From an uncultured Lachnospiraceae bacterium (lineage in GTDB: Bacteria > Bacillota > Clostridia > Lachnospirales > Lachnospiraceae): a stretch of DNA of 64,000 bases. The stretch lies in NCBI GenBank assembly GCA_948688495.1, contig CAPQSW010000002.1, positions 53,798 through 117,797 of the forward strand, written 5' to 3'. Both the position numbers and the translations under genes were made by a program. Shown here in pieces: positions 36,199 through 44,838 of the stretch. Under the pieces are notes generated by a model that saw only the letters and a program-made list of their open reading frames with translations, did no database searches and was not told where the DNA came from. Each line of letters begins with the position of its first letter. The stretch's first letter is position 1.

Positions 36199-37913
36199 TG
36201 CCGGTTATTTCTATAGGAAATCAAAATTTTGAATCTATTAGGATTAATCATGCATTTTATATTGACAAGACGCTATTCATAAAAGAATGGTGGGAAGGTC
36301 AGGATATTGTAACATTGATTACCCGGCCGCGCCGATTTGGAAAAACGCTGAACATGAGTATGGTGGAACAGTTTTTTTCTAACAGATATGCAGGCAGAGC
36401 AGATTTGTTTGAGGGACTTGATATCTGGAAGGATGAAAAATATCACAAGCTGCAGGGGGGGTATCCGGTGATTGCACTTAGCTTTGCGGATGTTAAAGGA
36501 AGCAATTACGAAACTGCCAGGGATGGTATTGTACAGATTATTATAGATATTTATACTCAGTTTGGTTTTCTGCTGAAAGAAAATGAGCTGAGTGAGGAGG
36601 AGAGGACATATTTTAGTTATGTGAAGGGGGATATGCCAGACGCTGTGGCGGCTATGTCGTTAAAACGATTGGCAGCCTGTATGCATAGCTGTTATGGAAA
36701 AAAAGCAATCATTCTGCTGGATGAATATGATACGCCGTTGCAGGAGGCATATGTGCATGGGTATTGGGAGGAATTGGCTTCTTTTATCCGCAGCCTGTTT
36801 AATTCAACCTTTAAAACAAATCCGTGGCTGGAACGCGGGCTTTTGACCGGGATTACAAGAGTTAGCAAGGAATCCATTTTCTCTGATTTAAATAATTTAG
36901 AGGTAGTAACAACAACCTCTGCAAAGTACGGAGCTGCCTTTGGATTTACGGAGGAAGAAGTATTTAAAGCTTTGGAGCAAAACGGACAGGCATCTGAGAG
37001 GGAAATGGTAAAATCTTGGTATGATGGCTTTATTTTTGGCAATTGTCCTGATATTTATAATCCGTGGTCTATTACAAAATTTTTGGATTCCGGGGAGTAT
37101 GGAACGTATTGGACAGATACAAGTGAAAACAGCCTGGTATCAAAGCTTGTCAAAGAAGGATCGCCTCAGATAAAGATGTGCTTTGAGCGGCTTCTTGCGG
37201 GAAATGAACTGGAGGCTGAATTTGATGAGCAGGTTGTATTCGAACAATTGCAGCAGAAGAAGGGGGCAGTTTGGAGCCTATTGCTTGCAAGCGGTTATCT
37301 GAAAGTGGTGAAAAAGCTGCTGGACAAGAGAACAGGACGGCCTGTTTATAATTTGAAAATAACGAATCATGAAGTAATGCTGATGTTTGAAAATATTATA
37401 AATGGATGGTTTTCAGAAGAAAGTACATCGTATGGTAATTTTAGGGACGCCCTGCTTGCGGGCAATTTGGATTATATGAATCGGTATATGAACGAGATTG
37501 CAGTTCAGACATTTAGCAGCTTTGATATTGGAAATCGGCCATCTGTACAGGCGGAGCCGGAGAGGTTTTACCACGGTTTTGTACTGGGTCTTATAGTGGA
37601 TCTGGCAGACAGATACAGGATTACCTCTAATCGTGAAAGCGGGTTTGGAAGGTATGATGTGATGATGGAGCCGATGGAAGACGGCATGTCGGCGATGATC
37701 TTAGAATTTAAGGTATTTCATCCGGCAAAAGAACGGGATTTAACCGATACCGTGCAGTCAGCGCTGCGCCAGATAGAGGAGAAACAGTATGATGAAGAAT
37801 TGACGGCCAGAGGTATTTCAAAGGACAGGATTCGTCATTATGGATTTGCATTTGAGGGAAAACATGTATTGATAGGAGAGCAAATTAATGAAATGGACGA
37901 GAAAAGGTCATGA
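36195..37913 (+). CDS. AAA-ATPase-like / PD-(D/E)XK nuclease-domain protein, copy 3
   Basis: 572-aa, more divergent member of the same family as 14591 and 31085. It keeps FYIDKTLFIKEWW, TRPRRFGKT, ILLDEYDTPLQEA and TGITRVSKESIFSDLNN. The C-terminal nuclease-like site reads GRYDVMMEP and MILEFKVFH, so the D...E-X-K pattern is intact. Both ends overlap neighbours: ATGA with the cytidylyltransferase fusion and 26 bp with the first radical SAM gene. It is therefore part of the same translational unit rather than a separate passenger. Its role in a glycan operon is unknown. Confidence 0.84.
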   Translation: MMPVISIGNQNFESIRINHAFYIDKTLFIKEWWEGQDIVTLITRPRRFGKTLNMSMVEQFFSNRYAGRADLFEGLDIWKDEKYHKLQGGYPVIALSFADVKGSNYETARDGIVQIIIDIYTQFGFLLKENELSEEERTYFSYVKGDMPDAVAAMSLKRLAACMHSCYGKKAIILLDEYDTPLQEAYVHGYWEELASFIRSLFNSTFKTNPWLERGLLTGITRVSKESIFSDLNNLEVVTTTSAKYGAAFGFTEEEVFKALEQNGQASEREMVKSWYDGFIFGNCPDIYNPWSITKFLDSGEYGTYWTDTSENSLVSKLVKEGSPQIKMCFERLLAGNELEAEFDEQVVFEQLQQKKGAVWSLLLASGYLKVVKKLLDKRTGRPVYNLKITNHEVMLMFENIINGWFSEESTSYGNFRDALLAGNLDYMNRYMNEIAVQTFSSFDIGNRPSVQAEPERFYHGFVLGLIVDLADRYRITSNRESGFGRYDVMMEPMEDGMSAMILEFKVFHPAKERDLTDTVQSALRQIEEKQYDEELTARGISKDRIRHYGFAFEGKHVLIGEQINEMDEKRS

Positions 37914-39039
37914 GCTGGACCATGTGTATGATAAAATACAGAAAAAAGACAAGTATTATATATTTGGCGCAGGGGATTATGGTTCGCAGTTTTATCGAAT
38001 TATGAAAGATGAGATAACTGTGCTGGGATATATTGACAACAGTCCGGCTAAGCGGGGACAGAATTTGCATGGACAAAAAATATATCAATTGTCCGACGTC
38101 AAACTATCAGAAGATACGGCGATTATTGTGGCTGTCTCTCAGATTGCCAGGAGCGGATTAGTCTCAAAGCTGGATGACGAAGGTTATATAGAGGGTGAGG
38201 ATTACTTTAAGATGGAGCTGTTTCTATCCGTATGGTATGTATACAGATATAATAAAGTATATTTTATGAGTGTTTCCATGCTGCCAAGTACAGCCTGTAA
38301 CCTGAATTGCGAACTTTGCCTGAATTTTAATCCCTATGCGGGGAAGCCGGATGTGAGGAGTCTTGCACAGGTTAAAGAAGATATTGACTTGTTTTTCCAG
38401 GCTGTGGATTATGTAATGCTCTATCATGTGAGCGGCGGGGAGCCGTTTCTGTACCCCCACTTTGCGGAGGTAATAGAATATCTTGGCACGAGATACAGGG
38501 ACCGGATATTGACGCTGCGAACGGTAACCAACGGTACCGTAGTGCCGCCGGACAGCCTGTTGCAGCGTCTGTCAGAGATTGATTTTGAGATTACTGTGGA
38601 TGATTACCGCGAGGCGGTTCCAGATAAAAAAGAGGACTTTGAACGGTTGATTCAAAAGCTTAATAAATATAAGATCAAATATGAGATCAATAAAGCCGAG
38701 TCGTGGATTGATCTTGCGCCTACTAGGACGGACCACAGCATGTGGACGGAAGAACAGTTAATAGAGCATTTCGACAATTGTGCCCAGACCTGGCAGGAAT
38801 TGAGGGATGGGAAACTATATAGCTGTAATTATGACGGTTATGCTACGGTAGCAAGGATCAATGAGCAGCAGAAAGAAGAAGTGTTTGATTTGAGAAATTT
38901 CCAGCCAGAACAGAAGAAAGAATTGGTGGAATTTCGATTAGGATATAATGAGAAGGGTTATACAAACCTGTGTAAGCATTGCCGGGGATTCTATATGGAT
39001 AACCCGGTTGTGGGACAACCCGCCGCGCAAAAGAAATAG
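37888..39039 (+). CDS. Radical SAM protein with N-terminal Rossmann-like module (1)
   Basis: 383-aa protein. Residues 20-110 form a small Rossmann-like module (YYIFGAGDYGSQFYRIM, then VLGYIDNSPAKRG). The radical SAM domain follows with CNLNCELC, cysteines at about 137, 141 and 144, then VSGGEPFLYPHF. C-terminal cysteines (FDNCAQ, YSCNYDG, LCKHCRG) could bind an auxiliary cluster as in SPASM/Twitch enzymes. AGGAGA precedes the ATG, which lies inside the end of AAA copy 3. There is no peptide precursor gene nearby, so a sugar or lipid-linked substrate is more likely than a RiPP. The reaction is unknown. Confidence 0.82.
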   Translation: MKWTRKGHELDHVYDKIQKKDKYYIFGAGDYGSQFYRIMKDEITVLGYIDNSPAKRGQNLHGQKIYQLSDVKLSEDTAIIVAVSQIARSGLVSKLDDEGYIEGEDYFKMELFLSVWYVYRYNKVYFMSVSMLPSTACNLNCELCLNFNPYAGKPDVRSLAQVKEDIDLFFQAVDYVMLYHVSGGEPFLYPHFAEVIEYLGTRYRDRILTLRTVTNGTVVPPDSLLQRLSEIDFEITVDDYREAVPDKKEDFERLIQKLNKYKIKYEINKAESWIDLAPTRTDHSMWTEEQLIEHFDNCAQTWQELRDGKLYSCNYDGYATVARINEQQKEEVFDLRNFQPEQKKELVEFRLGYNEKGYTNLCKHCRGFYMDNPVVGQPAAQKK

Positions 39040-39083
39040 AAAAGCAGACGGCGAAATTATTTTAATTTTGGAGTACAGGAAAT

Positions 39084-40232
39084 ATGTCAGGAAAAACAGT
39101 AATTTATGGAGCGGGAAAAGCAGGCGAATGGATGTTGGATGAGTGGAACAGGAAAATGCAGGGCACAGAAATATCAGGCATTTTGGATGCTTTTTCCCCC
39201 AAAAAGAGTATAAGAAATGTTCCGGTTTATCGCCCCGATGATTATATGGCAAGATACGGAAGGGAAACAGAGACGGTTGTGATTACAGCGGGACGCCAGA
39301 AAGCAGTCTCTGAAATGGTCAAAGTCTGCCGTAGGAATGAGATTCCCAACATTTATATGCTTCATGATATTCCAGGAAAGAGGAAAATGCCATTGATAGA
39401 AAGTGAACAGTTTCTGCCGCATCGAATCCGAAGAATTCGTTTTTCGTTCAGCAGGCCGACACTGCCGTATGTGGAGCTTCCAATTATCAACGCCTGTAAT
39501 TTGAATTGTAAGGGCTGTCTTTTTTTGTGTAATCCGAAAGGAGATTGTACAAGTGTTCCTGCCGCGATGGTGATTCGGGATTTGGAGCGCATGAAAGAAT
39601 TGTTTGAGGATATTCCCTGGATACGGATTCTGGGAGGAGAACCTCTGATGCATGAGGAGCTTGGGGAAATACTGCTGGCGGTGCGCCGGATATTTGATGA
39701 CTCAGAGATTGATGTGTGTACGAACGGTCTGTTGTTGCCCAAACTTGGGCAGCAAATGTACCAGTTATTCCGGGAGCAGCGTATTGTGGTTCACATTTCC
39801 GGTTATGATCCCGTGTTTCGTATGCAGGAGGAAATAGAAACGGTTTTACAGAGGGAAGGGATTCCCCATTGCTTTCTGGAACGGAGTGATTTCTCCAAAT
39901 TTTACTCTCTTTCAGACAGCAACGATAAGGATTATAATTTCCAGAATTGTTTTACCTGTGCCTGTCATGAATTGTATCAGGGAAAGCTTAGCATGTGTTC
40001 GGGTGTGATTGCATTTGACAAGATGAATCAGCAATTTCATACGGCGTATCAGTTAGAAGAAGGCAAAGATTATTATGATATTCATGCAAAAGATTTTGAT
40101 GCTTTTCATGTAATGGAATTATTGGAACGGCCGATCCCTGCTTGTCGATACTGTGACATGGCAAAGATGCAGAGCTTTTCATGGGGGACAGCGGGAAATC
40201 ATGCCAGACTTAAAGATTATATTGTGGATTAA
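39084..40232 (+). CDS. Radical SAM protein with N-terminal Rossmann-like module (2)
   Basis: 382-aa protein with the same architecture as its upstream neighbour. The N-terminal module reads TVIYGAGKAGEWML and ISGILDAFSPKKS, with VVITAG near residue 68. The radical SAM motif is CNLNCKGC, cysteines at about 138, 142 and 145, and ILGGEPLMHEEL follows. C-terminal cysteines are in FQNCFTCACHE, KLSMCSG and CRYCDM, enough for an auxiliary cluster. The two proteins are clearly distinct in sequence, so they probably catalyse different steps or form a heteromer. GGAG precedes the start ATG. Confidence 0.82.
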   Translation: MSGKTVIYGAGKAGEWMLDEWNRKMQGTEISGILDAFSPKKSIRNVPVYRPDDYMARYGRETETVVITAGRQKAVSEMVKVCRRNEIPNIYMLHDIPGKRKMPLIESEQFLPHRIRRIRFSFSRPTLPYVELPIINACNLNCKGCLFLCNPKGDCTSVPAAMVIRDLERMKELFEDIPWIRILGGEPLMHEELGEILLAVRRIFDDSEIDVCTNGLLLPKLGQQMYQLFREQRIVVHISGYDPVFRMQEEIETVLQREGIPHCFLERSDFSKFYSLSDSNDKDYNFQNCFTCACHELYQGKLSMCSGVIAFDKMNQQFHTAYQLEEGKDYYDIHAKDFDAFHVMELLERPIPACRYCDMAKMQSFSWGTAGNHARLKDYIVD

Positions 40233-40244
40233 AGGATCAGTGGG

Positions 40245-42332
40245 ATGCAAGAAATAATTGTCAGTGTGATATGTCCTTTATACTATGGACAGAAGTATAT
40301 CGATTCCATTTTGGAAATGCTAAAGGAAAACCAAAAGAGGCTTGAGCAGTCAGGAATAACGGCGGGAATAGAGCTGGTGTTTGTCAATGATGCGCCGGAC
40401 CAGAAAATATCTTTGCCAAAACATTGGGAAGGAATATCCGTAAAGCTGATTGAGCATGAGCAGAACCGGGGAATCCACCAAAGCCGAGTTACCGCTTTAG
40501 AGCAGGCAAGGGGGATGTATCTGTTATTCCTGGACCAGGATGATAAGATTTGCGATGACTATCTGGTGAATCAGCTGTCCCATATCGGGCAGAATGATGC
40601 TGTGCTTTGCAATGGGTATTATCAGAATCATCGTGTGATTTATTCCTCTATGGAGAGACAGAAGAAGGCCGCGCAGTTTATGGATTATCTGCATCAGAAA
40701 TATGTGATTGTCTCGCCGGGACAGGTATTGCTAAAGCGGGATGCTGTACCGGAAGAATGGAAAAGAGATTGTTTAAAGAAAAATGGAAGCGATGATGTAC
40801 TGCTGTGGATTCTGATGTTAAGCAAAAGCAAAGAGTTTGCCGTAAATGGGGAGAAATTATATTGGCATATAGAAAGCGGGGAGAATGCTTCTTATCATTT
40901 TGAAAATATGAGAGCGTCAATTATCGAAATGAAGCAGAGGGTTCTTATGCTGGACTGTCTGTCTAACGAGGAGAAGGAGATATTTAGGGCGGCAACCGAG
41001 GAAAGGCTGGCAAGATATGAACAGTATATATCATTACAGAGTAAGATAGAAAGGCTTCATCAGGAAGCGTGTCTCGACAGTCTGCGAAGGAGCGTTGGAA
41101 GCCAAAGGGTGGCAGTCTATGGCTGGGGAATTTTGGGACGTGAAATCTATAGGCGGCTTAGGAAAGCCAGCATTTCTGTGTGTTATGCTATAGACAGTGG
41201 GAAAGATGCTTTTATGGAACCAGAAATACCTTTATATTTGCCTGGGGAGGATTTCCCGGAGGCAGATGTAATTATTGTGACGCCGGTTACGGGATTTAGG
41301 GAGATAAAGGCAGGGTTGGAGAAGAAAAGCAGTGCAAAAGTCATTTCGTTGCAAGAATTTCTGGACATACCGGATACCATATCGGTGATTATACCGGTTT
41401 ATAATACCGCTGCATATCTGGAGAAATGCCTCGACAGCGTATGCGGACAGAATTACCGCAGCCTTGAGATCATATGTGTGGACGATGGTTCTACGGACGG
41501 TTCGGAGAAGATAGTAGATGAGTATGCAAAAAGGGATTCCAGAGTGAAGGTTATCCATAAGCCCAATGGCGGGGAGAGCAGTGCGAGGAATACAGGACTT
41601 CGGTATAGTACAGGGAAATATATAACATTTGTGGACTGCGATGACTGGATCGAGCCGGAGATGTATGAGAAGATGCTGGATGCAATGCATAAGAAGGATG
41701 TGGAACTGGTGGCTTGTAACTATTTCTGGGATACGGACCGGCAGAGTCATCCAATGCAAAATCAATATCCTGTTTCCAGGGAAGTATTTGGAAGAAAAGA
41801 ACTATTTCAGTATGTATATATCAGGGATCGCTATCGCGGGGTCACGGCTCTGGTTTGGTGTAAGCTGTTTCAAAGGAAACTTTTATATGAAAATGGAAAG
41901 CTGCTGGAATTTCCGGAAGACTTGCGTTTTGGTGCGGATAATGTATTTTTTCTCCATGCAGCGGCAAATGCGAAACGAATCTGTTATTTGGAGGATGCAT
42001 TTTACCATTATTATCAGAGGGGAACATCTACCTCCCACACAGAGGACTTGGAGGTAGCTTATGATATAGTCATAACTTATCAAAGGATGATAGATTATCT
42101 ACGGGAAAGGGAACTTGAGTGGCAGATGATTCCTTGGCTTCAGAGGTTTAAGGTATACCGTGCATCTCTGGTGGCAGAGCAGGCGTTTGCACAGGGTGAT
42201 AGGAATCTTTTGCGGAAATGCCAACAGGATATGAGAGAATTGGAATCTATATATTTTGAGACAAACTGGGATTACCCTGAGCGCTTAGAACGATATAAAA
42301 GAATTATGAATTATTGCGTGGAGGATTTATAA
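40245..42332 (+). CDS. Tandem GT2 glycosyltransferase with central Rossmann-like module
   Basis: 695-aa protein with three parts. GT2 domain 1 (residues 1-230) has VSVICPLYYGQKYIDSIL and FLDQDDKI (DXD about 97-100). A Rossmann-like module covers about 286-375 (VAVYGWGILGREIYRRL, VIIVTPVTG). GT2 domain 2 (from 378) has ISVIIPVYNTAAYLEKCLDS, CVDDGSTDGS and FVDCDDW (about 462-468). Two intact catalytic domains suggest successive addition of two sugars or a repeating unit. The start lies 12 bp after the second radical SAM gene. No transmembrane segment is seen, so it is cytoplasmic or membrane-peripheral. Confidence 0.85.
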   Translation: MQEIIVSVICPLYYGQKYIDSILEMLKENQKRLEQSGITAGIELVFVNDAPDQKISLPKHWEGISVKLIEHEQNRGIHQSRVTALEQARGMYLLFLDQDDKICDDYLVNQLSHIGQNDAVLCNGYYQNHRVIYSSMERQKKAAQFMDYLHQKYVIVSPGQVLLKRDAVPEEWKRDCLKKNGSDDVLLWILMLSKSKEFAVNGEKLYWHIESGENASYHFENMRASIIEMKQRVLMLDCLSNEEKEIFRAATEERLARYEQYISLQSKIERLHQEACLDSLRRSVGSQRVAVYGWGILGREIYRRLRKASISVCYAIDSGKDAFMEPEIPLYLPGEDFPEADVIIVTPVTGFREIKAGLEKKSSAKVISLQEFLDIPDTISVIIPVYNTAAYLEKCLDSVCGQNYRSLEIICVDDGSTDGSEKIVDEYAKRDSRVKVIHKPNGGESSARNTGLRYSTGKYITFVDCDDWIEPEMYEKMLDAMHKKDVELVACNYFWDTDRQSHPMQNQYPVSREVFGRKELFQYVYIRDRYRGVTALVWCKLFQRKLLYENGKLLEFPEDLRFGADNVFFLHAAANAKRICYLEDAFYHYYQRGTSTSHTEDLEVAYDIVITYQRMIDYLRERELEWQMIPWLQRFKVYRASLVAEQAFAQGDRNLLRKCQQDMRELESIYFETNWDYPERLERYKRIMNYCVEDL

Positions 42333-42333
42333 A

Positions 42334-43716
42334 TTGAGGATTGCCATATTTGGAACGGGGAAAATATTTTATAAAAATTGGAAATATATAGACAGGGAGC
42401 AGGTTGTATGTCTTATGGATAACAGTGAGGATAAGATTGGAAAGCAGATTGAGGGGATAGAGGTTATTTCACCCAAATGCTTAAAAGCGTCTGACTGCGA
42501 TATGGTCTTAATTTTGAGCGTGTATTATGACGAGATGAAACGTCAATTGATAGCAGATGGTATACCGGAACATATGATTTATAATTACCTGTATATTGGA
42601 AATATGACAAGGCAGCCGGCATGGATCTATCATACCGATGGAAAATTGTCGTTTGAAGACTGGTGCAATACACATCAGAATAAAAGGGCTTTGTTAATAT
42701 CACATCAATTATCCTATACAGGGGCGCCTATTGCGCTTATGAATATGGCAAGGGTAATGCGCAGAATGGGCATTTCTGTATTATATGCCGGGTTAGAGGA
42801 TGGTTCGCTAAAAAAGGAATTGGAGATAAATCATATAGATTATGTGCCGAACTGGAAATTTACAGACAGGGAAACGCAAAAGGAGTTTATAAGTGGATGC
42901 GACCTGGTCGTAATAAGTACAGCCTGTCTGAAGGAATTGGCAGATGAATACAAAGATGCAGGGACGCCCATTATCTGGTGGATTCATGAGTCAGAGCCGG
43001 GATATGTGGGGATAGAGCAGATTGATTGCGGTGAGAATGTATCTGTGTTCTGTGGAGGGGAATATGCGCGGAGAGTATTCTGGAACCATTGTAAAGATAG
43101 AGATGCGCAAATTCTGCAATATAGTATTCCTGAGGAGGAATTGTTTATAGCTGAAGACGAGAGACCCAATGATGATAAAATATCATTCGGTTTGATAGGG
43201 ACTATCAGTGAGAGAAAGGCGCAGGATATTTTTTTAAGGGCGGTTTTAAAGTTGCCCACGGATATCCAGGATAAAATAGAGGTAATAATAATCGGTGCCG
43301 TTGCAGAAACGGCGTATTGGGAGGAGCAGAAACCGTTACTGCAACAAATGAAAAATATTAGGATTATTGGAGAGATACCGCAGCAGGAGCTTTCTGAAAA
43401 GTATAAAGAAATAGATGTGTTGGTTTGTCCGTCCAGGGAGGATCCCATGCCGATTGTAGTTACCCAGGCAATGATGTATGGGATTCCATGTATTTTATCT
43501 AAGAATGTGGGACAGGTAGAATTTGTGGAATCCGGGGTAAACGGATTTGTCTTTGAACATGAGGAAGAGTTTGCAGAGCAGATGGCGTGGGTTGTTAATC
43601 ATAGAGAAAGATTGTATAATATAGGCAGGCAGGCGCGAGAGATATATAAACAAAACTTTAGCGAAACGATTATGGAAAAAAGGCTGGAGGCACTCTGGCA
43701 GAAAAAATGCAAATAG
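42334..43716 (+). CDS. GT4 glycosyltransferase with N-terminal Rossmann-like module
   Basis: 460-aa protein starting at TTG with GGAGG nine bases upstream, directly after the previous stop. Residues 1-90 are a Rossmann-like module (RIAIFGTGKIFYKNW, VVCLMDNSEDKIG). From about 115 a GT4 domain follows that resembles the protein at 16278: LLISHQLSYTGAPIALMNM, FGLIGTISERKAQDIFLRA and VLVCPSREDPMPIVVTQAM. In the last motif the usual second-glutamate position is occupied by Gln, which might alter the donor site. The C-terminal end overlaps the frame of the next SDR gene. Confidence 0.84.
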   Translation: MRIAIFGTGKIFYKNWKYIDREQVVCLMDNSEDKIGKQIEGIEVISPKCLKASDCDMVLILSVYYDEMKRQLIADGIPEHMIYNYLYIGNMTRQPAWIYHTDGKLSFEDWCNTHQNKRALLISHQLSYTGAPIALMNMARVMRRMGISVLYAGLEDGSLKKELEINHIDYVPNWKFTDRETQKEFISGCDLVVISTACLKELADEYKDAGTPIIWWIHESEPGYVGIEQIDCGENVSVFCGGEYARRVFWNHCKDRDAQILQYSIPEEELFIAEDERPNDDKISFGLIGTISERKAQDIFLRAVLKLPTDIQDKIEVIIIGAVAETAYWEEQKPLLQQMKNIRIIGEIPQQELSEKYKEIDVLVCPSREDPMPIVVTQAMMYGIPCILSKNVGQVEFVESGVNGFVFEHEEEFAEQMAWVVNHRERLYNIGRQAREIYKQNFSETIMEKRLEALWQKKCK

Positions 43717-43727
43717 AGGAAATGGAC

Positions 43728-44648
43728 ATGCGGGTTGTAGTAATTGGGAGTAATGGTTTTATTGGTACAAATTTGTTGCAGTATTTGAGCAGCAGGCAAA
43801 TTGAGGTGATTGCCTGCGATGAAAGGGAGCCGATAAAACAGATTATGGGTGTTACTTACCACAAGATAATGGGAAATGGGATCGCGTGTTATAAACATAT
43901 ACTGAAAGAAGGGGATTATATTATTCTGTTAAAATGGAAGGGTGTACCAGTTTCGGATATAAAGGAACGGTTTGAGCTCTACCAGAATAATATTGTTGAC
44001 ACAATGCTTCTTATGGATCTATGTGTGGAAAACAGGGTGAAGAAGATTTTCTTTGCGTCTTCCGGCGGTGCGGTTTACGGCGATAAGGAAGTGTTTCCCA
44101 TTGATGAGCAGCAGAAGACACAGCCCATTTCCGAGTACGGGATACAAAAACTAATGATAGAGGATTATCTGAGATATATTTCCAGAGTAAGTCAGGTATC
44201 TGCCGTAAGCCTTAGGATTGCGAACCCATATGGACCCTATCAGCCTCCGTTTGGCGGACAGGGAATTATAGCCACGTTCCTCGCAAGCTGCCTGCAAGGG
44301 AAGGAGGTTGAGATTTGGGGGGATGGAAACTGTCTGCGGGATTATCTTTATATTGATGATCTCTGCGAGTGTATTTACCGCTGCATCTGCCAGGATATAG
44401 CAGAAGGCGTATATAATGTCGGAAGCGGTACAGGGACAAGCATTCTTCAAATATGCGAGATAATTTCGGAAGTGGCCGGCAGGGAATTGCACAAGACGTT
44501 AAGGTCTGCATATGGAGCGCAGGTAAAGAATAATGTACTGGATCCCTCAAAGATAGAACAGCAGATTGGATGGAAGTGTAGAATTTCCATGAATGAAGGT
44601 GTTGACAGGATGTGCAGGGGCTGGAATGGAACAGGGTTTGTGGGATAG
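43728..44648 (+). CDS. NAD-dependent epimerase/dehydratase
   Basis: Extended SDR, about 307 aa, with VVVIGSNGFIGTNLLQYL at the N-terminus, ASSGGAVYG and catalytic YGIQK. RIANPYGPYQPPFGGQG and YLYIDDLCE are typical of UDP-glucose 4-epimerase-like enzymes. I place the start at ATG 43728, which has AGAGGAA seven bases before it; the in-frame ATG at 43707 would overlap the GT4 gene. It probably changes a nucleotide sugar used by the neighbouring transferases. The donor nucleotide is unknown. Confidence 0.84.
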   Translation: MRVVVIGSNGFIGTNLLQYLSSRQIEVIACDEREPIKQIMGVTYHKIMGNGIACYKHILKEGDYIILLKWKGVPVSDIKERFELYQNNIVDTMLLMDLCVENRVKKIFFASSGGAVYGDKEVFPIDEQQKTQPISEYGIQKLMIEDYLRYISRVSQVSAVSLRIANPYGPYQPPFGGQGIIATFLASCLQGKEVEIWGDGNCLRDYLYIDDLCECIYRCICQDIAEGVYNVGSGTGTSILQICEIISEVAGRELHKTLRSAYGAQVKNNVLDPSKIEQQIGWKCRISMNEGVDRMCRGWNGTGFVG

Positions 44649-44667
44649 AGAGTGAGGAGGAAGGCGA

Positions 44668-44784
44668 ATGGCGCTGGAATTTGGTACGAGGGTCTTTGCG
44701 GGATTATGGGGGGAAGCTGGATTTTCTGATGAAAGGAGTGAGTTGTATTTTCTTACTATAAGTTCATTTTTAATTTCATACTAA
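44668..44784 (+). CDS. Possible small ORF (38 aa) in intergenic region
   Basis: A 38-codon frame (begins MALEFGTRVFAGLWGEAG) starts 19 bp after the SDR gene with a strong GAGGAGGAAGG ribosome binding site. The peptide matches nothing I recognise. The DNA around its start weakly echoes the last 30 bases of the preceding gene (GCTGGAAT... GGGAT), as if it came from a degenerate duplication. It may be a leader peptide, a remnant, or chance. Confidence 0.3.
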   Translation: MALEFGTRVFAGLWGEAGFSDERSELYFLTISSFLISY

Positions 44785-44838
44785 TGTGATTCATTTGTCG
44801 AAAAATATAATATCATAATATCAAATAAGGAGGTTATT

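Noticed and set aside
14591..37913. AAA-ATPase-like genes as IS-type transposases
   Set aside because: No DDE motif, terminal inverted repeats or target-site duplications are seen, and copies 1 and 3 overlap neighbouring genes in frame-coupled fashion.
37888..40232. RiPP-maturase locus from the two radical SAM genes
   Set aside because: No small precursor-like ORF, RRE domain, peptidase or peptide exporter is seen nearby, and the surrounding genes are glycosyltransferases.
44793..44838. Promoter directly before the methyltransferase gene at 44839
   Set aside because: TATAAT is present, but no acceptable -35 hexamer occurs at 16-18 bp; not listed as a feature.
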